Source: Paraferrimonas sp. SM1919 (GTDB lineage: Bacteria > Pseudomonadota > Gammaproteobacteria > Enterobacterales > Shewanellaceae). From it: 64,000 bases of DNA. The stretch spans positions 1 to 64,000 of the forward strand of contig NZ_WINH01000001.1 of NCBI RefSeq assembly GCF_010993985.1, read 5' to 3'. This document shows, piece by piece, positions 48,255-56,577 of this stretch. The position numbers and the translations under genes are program-made. Positions within the stretch are counted from its first letter, which is position 1. The number at the start of each line of letters is the position of its first letter. The notes under the pieces are model-generated. The model searched no databases. It saw only the letters and a program-made list of their open reading frames with translations, and was not told the DNA's origin.

Positions 48255-49361
48255 CTACTTAATATCGAACGCATTAACTGCTTCGATGATCTTATCAACT
48301 GACGCAAGATCTAATACAGGGCCCATTGGTAAGCTCATTACCTGCTCATGAATGGTTTCTGTTAGTGGGTACTGTTGTTCGACATACTCAGCGTAGGCAT
48401 CTTGCTTATGCGGCGGTGTCGGATAATGAATAAGCGTTTGGATACCATTATCAGATAGGTACTTTACTAAATCTTCACGATAATTTGTCTTAATAACAAA
48501 TAGGTGCCAAACATGACCTTCATTATTAATAACTGTTGGCAGTGTTACTAATGGGTTTTTAATTCCTTTAAGATATGCTTGTGCTATATTCTGGCGTGCA
48601 ACAATTTCTTCATCTAAATGTTTTAGCTTAACACTTAACATAGCTGCCTGAATTTCATCGAGACGGCTGTTTACACCTTTATACTTATTCTTATATTTTT
48701 CATGTGAGCCGTAATTTCTTAATGCATCCAAAGTTTCTTTTAACTCTGCACAATCTGTTGTTACTGCACCTGCATCACCCAATGCACCTAAGTTTTTACC
48801 CGGATAAAAACTAAATGCGCCAGCGTGGCCCCATGTACCAGCTTTTTTACCATCAATCGATGCACCATGGGCTTGGGCGCAATCTTCTAAAACCAATAAA
48901 TTATACTGCCCTGCCAGCTCCATAATCTCCTGCATTGGTGAGATTTGGCCGTATAAATGCACGGGTAAAATCACTTTGGTTTTATCAGTAATACTGTTTT
49001 TAATGGTTTCTGCCGTAAGATTGAAAGTATTTGGGTCAGGCTCGACTAATACTGGTGTTAAATTATTTTCAGAAATCGCAAGTACTGATGCTATATAAGT
49101 ATTAGCAGGCACGATGACTTCATCACCATCTTGTAACTTACCCATCTCTTTCCATGCCCGTAGAGTTAGAATAAGTGCATCTAACCCATTGGCAACACCG
49201 ATTGCATGTTTACTACCACAATACGCCGCAAAATCTTGCTCAAATGTTTTAAGTTCGTTGCCCATAATGTACCAACCCGAGTCAATTACTCGTGCGCAGG
49301 CATCTTTAAGCTCTTGTTGGTATTGATTGTTAATTGCTTTTAAATCTAAGAAAGGGATCAT
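48255..49361 (-). CDS. fdtB: dTDP-3-oxo-6-deoxyhexose 3-aminotransferase (FdtB/QdtB type)
   Basis: PLP enzyme that aminates C3 of the ketosugar made by the FdtA/QdtA-type isomerase. 368 residues starting [17 protein letters not shown], with Lys189 in [12 protein letters not shown] and Asp160 in [11 protein letters not shown]. The gene order isomerase, acyltransferase, aminotransferase beside rml genes fixes the pathway; Fuc3N versus Qui3N is unresolved, so the symbol is provisional. Confidence 0.9.
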   Translation of the reverse strand: MIPFLDLKAINNQYQQELKDACARVIDSGWYIMGNELKTFEQDFAAYCGSKHAIGVANGLDALILTLRAWKEMGKLQDGDEVIVPANTYIASVLAISENNLTPVLVEPDPNTFNLTAETIKNSITDKTKVILPVHLYGQISPMQEIMELAGQYNLLVLEDCAQAHGASIDGKKAGTWGHAGAFSFYPGKNLGALGDAGAVTTDCAELKETLDALRNYGSHEKYKNKYKGVNSRLDEIQAAMLSVKLKHLDEEIVARQNIAQAYLKGIKNPLVTLPTVINNEGHVWHLFVIKTNYREDLVKYLSDNGIQTLIHYPTPPHKQDAYAEYVEQQYPLTETIHEQVMSLPMGPVLDLASVDKIIEAVNAFDIK

Positions 49362-49373
49362 TATTAACCTTTA

Positions 49374-49832
49374 TTAACCTTTTAAATACTTAACTATTTT
49401 TGCTGGATTGCCTACTACTAGCGCATTATCCGGTACGTCTTTCGTTACAACTGCACCAGCGCCAACCATAGCATTTTCACCTATTGTGATTCCGGGGAGA
49501 ATGGTGGCATTGCCACCTATTGAAGCACCACTTTTTAATAATGTTTTAGAGAAAGCTTCAGGGTATTGTTTAGAACGTGGTTTTTTGTCGTTAGTAAAAG
49601 TTGCATTGGGTCCTATAAATACATCATCTTCAATAGTAATACCATCCCAAACCTGTACACCACTCTTGATAGTAACCCTGTTACCAATTACTACATCATT
49701 CTCTATTAAACAGTGTGAGCATATATTGCAATCTTCACCAATTATTGCTCTAGGCAGGACCACACAAAATTGCCATACGTTGGTACCAGAACCTATGGTT
49801 TTAGACTGTACATCAGATAAGCTATGAATCAT
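49374..49832 (-). CDS. fdtC: dTDP-3-amino-3,6-dideoxyhexose N-acetyltransferase (FdtC/QdtC type)
   Basis: 152 residues of left-handed beta-helix hexapeptide repeats ([40 protein letters not shown]) with the TNDKKPRSK loop typical of WxcM N-terminal/FdtC/QdtC enzymes. Acetylates the 3-amino group using acetyl-CoA. It overlaps the isomerase gene by 11 bases. The symbol is provisional for the same reason as its neighbours. Confidence 0.9.
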   Translation of the reverse strand: MIHSLSDVQSKTIGSGTNVWQFCVVLPRAIIGEDCNICSHCLIENDVVIGNRVTIKSGVQVWDGITIEDDVFIGPNATFTNDKKPRSKQYPEAFSKTLLKSGASIGGNATILPGITIGENAMVGAGAVVTKDVPDNALVVGNPAKIVKYLKG

Positions 49833-50226
49833 TTTCTACTGTCTCGATAAATTTTTCATAATCGCGAATATAATCTTTTTCATCATATTCACTATCAGCA
49901 AGTACCATCAACACACAATCTTCACTGAAGTCATACATTTCACGCCACACAAACGATTCTATAAATAAACCTTGTGCTGGGTTATCCAACAGTAGTTCGA
50001 TTTTTTCATTACCATCATCGAGCATAAAACGACAAGAGCCTTTCAGTACTATGGCCAACTGTTTTAGCTGTTTATGTGCATGAAAGCCCCTACGAACACC
50101 ATCTTTTGTATCAAAAATGTAATAGACACGCTTAATATCAAACGGGATATTTTTATTTTGCTCGAGACTGACTAATGAGCCTCTGTCATCGCCATGGCTT
50201 TGAAATTGAATAATCTTTATGTCCAT
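49822..50226 (-). CDS. fdtA: dTDP-4-keto-6-deoxyglucose 3,4-ketoisomerase (FdtA/QdtA type)
   Basis: 134-residue cupin with [11 protein letters not shown] (H49, H51 of the active site), RVYYIFDT and the C-terminal [13 protein letters not shown]. It moves the keto group from C4 to C3 of the RmlB product. The axial or equatorial outcome (Fuc3N versus Qui3N) depends on few residues: Arg15 looks FdtA-like while Arg95 in VWREMYDF looks QdtA-like, so the product is ambiguous. It shares one base with rmlC. Confidence 0.9.
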   Translation of the reverse strand: MDIKIIQFQSHGDDRGSLVSLEQNKNIPFDIKRVYYIFDTKDGVRRGFHAHKQLKQLAIVLKGSCRFMLDDGNEKIELLLDNPAQGLFIESFVWREMYDFSEDCVLMVLADSEYDEKDYIRDYEKFIETVENDS

Positions 50227-50771
50227 TAGATTGCCTTTATTTGTGAAAATTTAATTCCATTTTCATCTTTAGCCGATAACTTTGGTTCTACAATGAGCGG
50301 CCATTCGATAGCTAATTCTTTATCATCCCACTTAAGCGATACTTCTGACTGTGGGTGATAATAATTGGTGCACTTATACACGAATTCCGCTTCATCACTG
50401 GTCACATAAAACCCATGGGCAAAGCCTTCTGGCACCCATAATTGGCGTTTGTTATCAGATGATAGATACACCCCAACCCACTGCCCAAATGTTGGTGAAT
50501 CTTTACGAATATCAACGGCAACATCGTACACTTCACCCGATACCACACGGACTAATTTGCCTTGGGTATTTTCTGTTTGATAATGCAGGCCGCGTAATAT
50601 GCCTTTTTTGGATTTTGAGTGGTTATCTTGCACAAATTGGGTTGGTTTGCCCGTTACTTGCTCTTCAAACTGTTTTTGGTTCCAGGTTTCCATAAAGAAA
50701 CCGCGCTCATCACCAAACACGGTAGGCTCGATGATTTTTACATCAGGGATGGCTGTATCGATTACTTTCAT
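50226..50771 (-). CDS. rmlC: dTDP-4-dehydrorhamnose 3,5-epimerase
   Basis: 181-residue cupin with RGFFMETWNQKQFEEQV, ILRGLHYQ (catalytic His about residue 62) and VPEGFAHGFYV. Third step of dTDP-L-rhamnose synthesis. Also called rfbC. It lies 19 bp downstream of rmlD. Confidence 0.97.
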   Translation of the reverse strand: MKVIDTAIPDVKIIEPTVFGDERGFFMETWNQKQFEEQVTGKPTQFVQDNHSKSKKGILRGLHYQTENTQGKLVRVVSGEVYDVAVDIRKDSPTFGQWVGVYLSSDNKRQLWVPEGFAHGFYVTSDEAEFVYKCTNYYHPQSEVSLKWDDKELAIEWPLIVEPKLSAKDENGIKFSQIKAI

Positions 50772-50790
50772 TATGTTGTTCTTTCGCTTA

Positions 50791-51675
50791 TTAGTTCGCT
50801 GCGTACGCCTTTATGTTTTGCAGTGCTGCCTGCCAGTTACTAGGTGCAATATTAAATTCAGTGTTAATTTTATCGCAATTTAGGCGTGAGTTTGCCGGCC
50901 TTGGTGCAGGGAGGGGATAGGCAGTTGCTGGTATCTCGTTGACCTTAGGCACGGTATCCAGTACTGCATGATTATCTGCTGCAACAAAAATAGCCACAGC
51001 AAACTGATACCAGCTTACATGCGGGGCGCCACTAAAATGGTAGATACCAGATGGACAAATACCGCTTGAATCAACTTGCTTCGCAATGCGAATGAGTGCA
51101 GCAGCAATATCGCCCGCATACGTTGGCCCACCAAATTGATCGCCAATAATGCCAAGCTCATCTTTTATTGCGCCGAGTTTCAGCATGGTTTTGACAAAGT
51201 TATTACCGTGCTCGCAGAATACCCAAGCGGTGCGTAGAATGATGTGTTTGCTGCAAGCATTAATGACGGCTTGCTCGCCTGCCAGCTTACTTTTCCCGTA
51301 AACACCTTGTGGGTTTGGGGTGTCGGTTTCAATATATGGTTTATTACTGCCACCATCGAACACATAGTCAGTTGAAATGTGCAGCATGGTGGCGTTTATC
51401 GCCTCTGCAGCTTCGGCTAGATATTGTGGCCCAAGTGCGTTAATAGCATGGGCAAGCTCTGGCTCTGATTCTGCTTTGTCTACCCCGGTATGAGCTGCGG
51501 CATTAATAATAAAATCTGGCTTAAATTCATTAACGATTTTATCGACGGCTTGTTTATTAGTAATATCAAGTGTGTTGCGGTCTGCACTCAGCAATTCAAT
51601 ATTCGTTTCTAACTTTAACTGTTTAAGCAGGCTATAGCCCACTTGGCCGTTGGCACCGGTTACCAGAATTTTCAT
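50791..51675 (-). CDS. rmlD: dTDP-4-dehydrorhamnose reductase
   Basis: 294 residues: ILVTGANGQVGYSLLKQL (NADPH site), ISTDYVFDG and YGKSKLAGE (YxxxK). Final step to dTDP-L-rhamnose. It lies eight bp after rmlA. Confidence 0.97.
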   Translation of the reverse strand: MKILVTGANGQVGYSLLKQLKLETNIELLSADRNTLDITNKQAVDKIVNEFKPDFIINAAAHTGVDKAESEPELAHAINALGPQYLAEAAEAINATMLHISTDYVFDGGSNKPYIETDTPNPQGVYGKSKLAGEQAVINACSKHIILRTAWVFCEHGNNFVKTMLKLGAIKDELGIIGDQFGGPTYAGDIAAALIRIAKQVDSSGICPSGIYHFSGAPHVSWYQFAVAIFVAADNHAVLDTVPKVNEIPATAYPLPAPRPANSRLNCDKINTEFNIAPSNWQAALQNIKAYAAN

Positions 51676-51683
51676 ATTGAACG

Positions 51684-52565
51684 CTACTTTTTAGACTCTT
51701 CAACTAAGCGAACTAGGTATTTTCCATATTCGTTTTTCATCATGGGTTTGGCAATGTCTAATACTTGCTCGTGAGTTAACCAACCATTACGCCAAGCTAT
51801 CTCTTCTAAACAGGCGACTTTTAAACCTTGGACATTTTGAATGGTTTGCACAAAGTTAGATGCTTCGTGCAAGCTTTCATGGGTGCCGGTATCTAGCCAA
51901 GCAAAGCCTCGGCCAAGTAACTCGACATTAAGGTTACCTTGATTTAGGTACATTTCGTTTAGCGTGGTAATTTCCAGCTCGCCACGGTGTGATGGTTTCA
52001 CCTGTTTGGCCATTTCGACAACTTTGTTGTCATAAAAATAAAGCCCAGTGACGGCATAGTTTGATTTTGGCTGTTGCGGCTTTTCTTCAATTGAGATGGC
52101 TTTCATGTTTTCATCAAACTCCACCACACCGAAACGCTCTGGATCGTGTACTTGATAACCGAATACAGTTGCCAGCCCTTTGGCCGTTAATTCGTTCGCC
52201 CTTTTCAGCTGCTGTGAAAACGACTGGCCATAATAAATATTGTCACCCAACACTAAACACACCGAATCATCACCAATGAACTCTTCACCAATAATAAAGG
52301 CTTGCGCCAGACCATCTGGGCTTGGCTGCACGGCGTATTCTAGATTAATACCATAATCACTACCATTGCCCAGCAGACGCTGAAAACCGGCCTGATCCTC
52401 TGGTGTGGTAATGATTAATATATCGCGGATCCCCGCTAACATAAGCGTAGAAATTGGATAGTAAATCATGGGTTTGTCGTAGATTGGTAACATCTGTTTT
52501 GATGTGCCACGGGTTAGCGGGTACAAACGCGTGCCGCTGCCGCCAGCTAATACAATGCCCTTCAT
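51684..52565 (-). CDS. rmlA: Glucose-1-phosphate thymidylyltransferase
   Basis: 293 residues: [44 protein letters not shown] and [21 protein letters not shown]. First step, giving dTDP-glucose for both the rhamnose and the 3-amino-sugar branches. Its first base is shared with the rmlB end. Confidence 0.98.
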   Translation of the reverse strand: MKGIVLAGGSGTRLYPLTRGTSKQMLPIYDKPMIYYPISTLMLAGIRDILIITTPEDQAGFQRLLGNGSDYGINLEYAVQPSPDGLAQAFIIGEEFIGDDSVCLVLGDNIYYGQSFSQQLKRANELTAKGLATVFGYQVHDPERFGVVEFDENMKAISIEEKPQQPKSNYAVTGLYFYDNKVVEMAKQVKPSHRGELEITTLNEMYLNQGNLNVELLGRGFAWLDTGTHESLHEASNFVQTIQNVQGLKVACLEEIAWRNGWLTHEQVLDIAKPMMKNEYGKYLVRLVEESKK

Positions 52566-53668
52566 TAATTTACGCCCTCTTCGATACCTAAACGCTCACG
52601 TTGATAGCTGCCATCTTGAACATTTTGGCACCATTGGCTGTTATCTAGGTACCATTGAACCGTCTTTTCTAGCCCGGTTTCAAAGGTTTCTTGTGGTGTC
52701 CAGCCCAGTTCTTTTTGCATTTTGCTTGAATCAATCGCGTAACGGCGGTCGTGCCCTGGGCGATCGGTTACAAAGGTAATTTGCTGTTCATATTTAGTGG
52801 CTTTAGGCACTAATTTATCTAGGGTTGCACAAATGGTTTTAACCACTTCAATGTTTTGCTTTTCATTGTGGCCACCAATATTGTAGGTTTCACCCACTTT
52901 GCCTTCGGTTACCACTTTGTATAGTGCACGGGCGTGATCTTCTACAAACAGCCAATCACGTATTTGGTCACCTTTGCCATAGATGGGTAAATCTTTACCT
53001 TCTAAAGCATTTAAAATGACTAAAGGTATTAGCTTTTCTGGGAAGTGGTATGGGCCATAATTGTTTGAACAATTGGTCACCATTGTCGGTAGGCCATAGG
53101 TACGTAACCAAGCACGAACTAAATGATCGCTTGAAGCTTTAGATGCCGAATATGGGCTTGATGGTGCATAAGACGTCGTTTCTAAGAACATTGGCAACTC
53201 TTCGCGAGCTGAAGGCTCTCTAGAAGTCTGCCATTCATCTGGATGTGGTAAATCGCCGTAGACTTCATCCGTTGAAATATGGTGGAAACGAAAAGCTTGC
53301 TTAGCATCGCTTGATAACTCATTCCAATAGGCACGGGTGGCTTCTAATAGCGTATAAGTACCCACAATATTGGTTTCGATAAAGGCTGCAGGGCCAGTAA
53401 TGGAACGGTCAACATGGCTTTCTGCCGCTAGGTGCATAACCGCATCAGGCTTATGCTGGGCAAATACTCGGTCAAGTTCAGCACGATTGCATATATCCAC
53501 TTGTTCGAATGCGTAGCGCTCAGAGCCCTCGATACTGGCTAACGACTCTAAGTTACCTGCGTAGGTAAGTTTATCTACGTTAACTACCGAATCAGTGGTG
53601 TTTTCAATGATATGACGAACGACGGCAGAACCAATAAAGCCTGCGCCACCAGTAACTAGGATTTTCAA
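52565..53668 (-). CDS. rmlB: dTDP-glucose 4,6-dehydratase
   Basis: 367 residues: [18 protein letters not shown], the catalytic [11 protein letters not shown] and [15 protein letters not shown]. Makes dTDP-4-keto-6-deoxyglucose, the branch point for RmlC and for the FdtA/QdtA isomerase. It follows wecA in the operon after a 68-bp gap. Confidence 0.98.
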   Translation of the reverse strand: MKILVTGGAGFIGSAVVRHIIENTTDSVVNVDKLTYAGNLESLASIEGSERYAFEQVDICNRAELDRVFAQHKPDAVMHLAAESHVDRSITGPAAFIETNIVGTYTLLEATRAYWNELSSDAKQAFRFHHISTDEVYGDLPHPDEWQTSREPSAREELPMFLETTSYAPSSPYSASKASSDHLVRAWLRTYGLPTMVTNCSNNYGPYHFPEKLIPLVILNALEGKDLPIYGKGDQIRDWLFVEDHARALYKVVTEGKVGETYNIGGHNEKQNIEVVKTICATLDKLVPKATKYEQQITFVTDRPGHDRRYAIDSSKMQKELGWTPQETFETGLEKTVQWYLDNSQWCQNVQDGSYQRERLGIEEGVN

Positions 53669-53736
53669 ACTTACATCCTTTTATTTGAAGTGATAATCAA
53701 AGCGATTAAAAATTTAAAGAATAGTCAGCATTATTG

Positions 53737-54852
53737 TTAACGTAATGCTCGACGATGGCGAATGCGCCTTAATTTTAAGCACCTTTGCAGTGCTTCGGCT
53801 TTTCTGACCGCCTTTACTGCGCGCCAAATGTTATTTTGTAATTTTAGATAGGCTAAAAATAGTGCTAAAAATGCCGTTAACGATAACCATTCAGGGGCTT
53901 GGTTATAATCAAGCGTAATGCCAATAAAGGCAATGAATAAACTGAGTAAGGTAATGATCACTAACGCTTCGCGAGAACTGAAACCGGCACGCATAAATAT
54001 GTGATGCAGGTGATCACGGTCTGGTTTGAATGGGGATTGGCCTTTTTTAATGCGGCGCACCATGACCCCAGCCATGTCGATTAATGGAATGGCCACTAAC
54101 CACAATGCGGTTACCGCTTTGAATGCTTGCGGGGAATGCTTACCTTGGCTGCCCATGGCTAATAACCAAATTACGCTTAAACCAATAAACATCGAACCCG
54201 CATCGCCCATAAATATTTTTTTATTACGGTCGCAATGAGCTCTAAGGTTGTAAGCAAGGTATGGCAGCAATACCAATGCAAAGGTCATGGCAAACATGGC
54301 GGCTTGGTTTTGGCCACTTAAATAAAACAACACCGCTAGGCCTAACATGGTGGTTAAGGTCACACCACCTATTAAACCGTCAATGCCATCAACCATGTTG
54401 TAGGCATTAATCGCCCCTAATACCGCCACATAGGTAAAGGGCACCGCCAGCCAACCTAAGTTAAGGTCACCCACTGCAATTAAATCACCCAGGTTTTCAA
54501 TTTGTTGGTCGGCGCCAAATATCATGATAGATGCGGCCAACATCTGCCCCACAATACGGGTTCTGACGCTCAGGTCGCGTTTGTCATCTACCACGCCAAT
54601 GAGCACCATTAATCCTGATGCAACAATAAACAAGTAAGATTCATGGTCGAATGGCGCACTGCCGATAAATAACGACAGGCAAAGCCCTAAATATATGGCT
54701 ATGCCCCCAATTAAAGGGATGCTACCAGTGTGAAGTTTTCTGGCATTGGGCTTGTCTACTAGGCCAATATTGATGGCGACTGGCTTTAACACCAATATCG
54801 CTATTAGCGTGCCAATCACTGCTGAAATGATTTGTTCCATTGATGATTCCAT
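53737..54852 (-). CDS. wecA: Undecaprenyl-phosphate N-acetylglucosaminyl-1-phosphate transferase (WecA-like)
   Basis: Polytopic PGT that starts the system A lipid-linked unit with GlcNAc-1-P or a related HexNAc-1-P. 371 residues with about 11 membrane segments, the Mg-binding DD at 89-90 (VVDDKRD), NAYNMVDGIDGL (149-160), MGDAGS and the C-terminal HLHHIF. The tail is very basic (RRIRHRRALR). ATG at 54852 has AGGA three bases upstream; the ATG four codons later (54840), with GGA seven bases upstream, is an equally good start. First gene of system A. Confidence 0.94.
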   Translation of the reverse strand: MESSMEQIISAVIGTLIAILVLKPVAINIGLVDKPNARKLHTGSIPLIGGIAIYLGLCLSLFIGSAPFDHESYLFIVASGLMVLIGVVDDKRDLSVRTRIVGQMLAASIMIFGADQQIENLGDLIAVGDLNLGWLAVPFTYVAVLGAINAYNMVDGIDGLIGGVTLTTMLGLAVLFYLSGQNQAAMFAMTFALVLLPYLAYNLRAHCDRNKKIFMGDAGSMFIGLSVIWLLAMGSQGKHSPQAFKAVTALWLVAIPLIDMAGVMVRRIKKGQSPFKPDRDHLHHIFMRAGFSSREALVIITLLSLFIAFIGITLDYNQAPEWLSLTAFLALFLAYLKLQNNIWRAVKAVRKAEALQRCLKLRRIRHRRALR

Positions 54853-55464
54853 GCTTCCTGCCTTTTTATTATTTTCTTGCTGTTACCGCATCCATTGGGT
54901 AACAATTGAACTGCAAATTAGCGTACGCTGACTTTACATACGCTACCGCCCTTAGGTTACAGGCCCTACATCCTCATGAATCCGTGTTGTAAAATAAGTC
55001 ATGGCATTGGTTAGCCAGTTAGTGCTTATCTTAAACAGTTACCATGGTGTAAGGCATCCCCACTTATGGGCAGGGTCGTACTGCAAAAAATTCAACGGCC
55101 ATCCTTGGTGATTCATAAATACTCTGCAGGCCCCCAATGGTGGTAATTGACCTAAGCGTTAAGTTGTTCTATGAACCAATGCTGGCAGTATATTATATTT
55201 ATGAAGCTGATGCTGTAGTAAAAAGCACCAAACAGCCTGCTGTTATTTGAATTTTTTTAAGCATAAGCCTCTACCGTCAAGCACACTTTTCACACAACAA
55301 GCCAATAACTACATCATTTCAAATACATAACGCCAAGCAACCGGAACCAGTGTGCCCCAACAAAAGACCAACTAAGCTTGCCGGCTATTTATGTTAGCCC
55401 TTAGCATTTAACATCACCCTATATAGCTATAACGACAATTTGTTGTTTTAGTTGACAAAAATCG
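54853..55464. other. Leader/promoter region of the system A operon
   Basis: About 610 bp between wzz and wecA with no credible gene. It carries an ops element 88 bp before wecA, followed by a short AGCGTACGCT palindrome at 54920-54929. I could not identify a convincing promoter; the length is consistent with a long untranslated leader. Confidence 0.7.
54940..54950 (-). promoter_or_regulatory. ops element (JUMPstart-like) in the wecA leader
   Basis: The minus strand reads AACCTAAGGGCGGTAGCGTA; GGCGGTAGCGT is an exact ops element, and the flanking AAGGGCGGTAGCGTA is shared with the site at 27910-27920. It predicts RfaH recruitment for the 15-kb wecA-to-ugd operon. Confidence 0.9.
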
Positions 55465-56397
55465 TTATTTATTAGCGAAATAGCGCACCAACACAATCGC
55501 CACCGACAACATGCCCCCTAGCAATACTGCTAGCACACAAATAAGCGCTCTTTTCGGGCCTGATTTCAGTTCTGGCACCACCGCCGGATCGATGGTTTTA
55601 AACACAAAATCGTCGTTGGTTTCCGCCAACATTAACTGCTTAGTTTGTTCTTCAATCAGTTGATAAAACACCGTTTGCATTTCGGCAATAGTGGTTTTTG
55701 CTAATTGTTGCTCAAGGTAGCTTATGTTTTTACTGGTTTCGGCTTTAGTGCGCTCTTTCATTACCCAGTTGATGTCTTGCACCAACCGTTGCGCCCAGGT
55801 TCGCGCTACCACTGGCGAGATATGCTCAATGCTTATCGTCACCAAGCCGGTTTCTTTATCTTGGGATACATTAAAATGGTTTTTGATAAATACTTCATGA
55901 CTTTCTTGTAGCGACGGTTCACTTTGCCTTGGAAAGTTGGCCTCCCTTAGCCACTGTTTGGTGGTTGGGTTATACACATCGGGATCAAAGCTTAGCACTT
56001 GGCTGTATGGATCCCATTTGTCCCATGCCATTAGCTCTGGCTTGATTTCATGCTTTGTTAAAAAGTATTCAAAAAACTTGCGTGATTTAATCACCTGCAG
56101 CGCAAGCTGAGTGTTGTCGGTGGCACCGCCGCCACCTAAATTAATGCCGGCTAACGATGCCAAGCCACCAAATTTGGCGGCCATGCCTGACATACTTGAT
56201 TCTGCTTGTGAAGGCGCCAATAGTGCTTCACTTTTGTAAATATTGGGCTTGCTAAGTGCAAACAACACCCCAGCCACGGCAAAAACCGCGGTTATCGCCA
56301 AAATTAACAGCTTGCCCTGCCAAATAGCGGCAAAAAGTTCACCAAGATCGATTTCATCATCTTCTGGTTTATAGGTTGGTTGTTCAGTATTTGTCAT
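55465..56397 (-). CDS. wzz: Wzz-type O-antigen chain-length regulator
   Basis: 310 residues, PCP-1 class without a kinase domain. N-terminal TM (LLILAITAVFAVAGVLFAL, about 32-50), periplasmic coiled-coil region and C-terminal TM (ALICVLAVLLGGMLSVAIVLV) with the Pro/Gly-rich approach LKSGPKRA. It sets chain length of the Wzy product, most likely of system A. It lies between the WbfF-like exporter and the wecA leader. Confidence 0.93.
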   Translation of the reverse strand: MTNTEQPTYKPEDDEIDLGELFAAIWQGKLLILAITAVFAVAGVLFALSKPNIYKSEALLAPSQAESSMSGMAAKFGGLASLAGINLGGGGATDNTQLALQVIKSRKFFEYFLTKHEIKPELMAWDKWDPYSQVLSFDPDVYNPTTKQWLREANFPRQSEPSLQESHEVFIKNHFNVSQDKETGLVTISIEHISPVVARTWAQRLVQDINWVMKERTKAETSKNISYLEQQLAKTTIAEMQTVFYQLIEEQTKQLMLAETNDDFVFKTIDPAVVPELKSGPKRALICVLAVLLGGMLSVAIVLVRYFANK

Positions 56398-56577
56398 ATT
56401 TTAAGTTCTAATTAATAAGTTCAAGGGCCTGTGGCCGTCACTGACATAAGCCATGGCGAGTCATCAACTAACAACATGCTTGCCAAGTTGTTGGGCGCGC
56501 TTTAGCCGCATTTATACTCGATAACCCCGTGAATCGGCCTAGGGTCAAGTTCGCTAACCCTAGGGCCTAGGTTTGGG

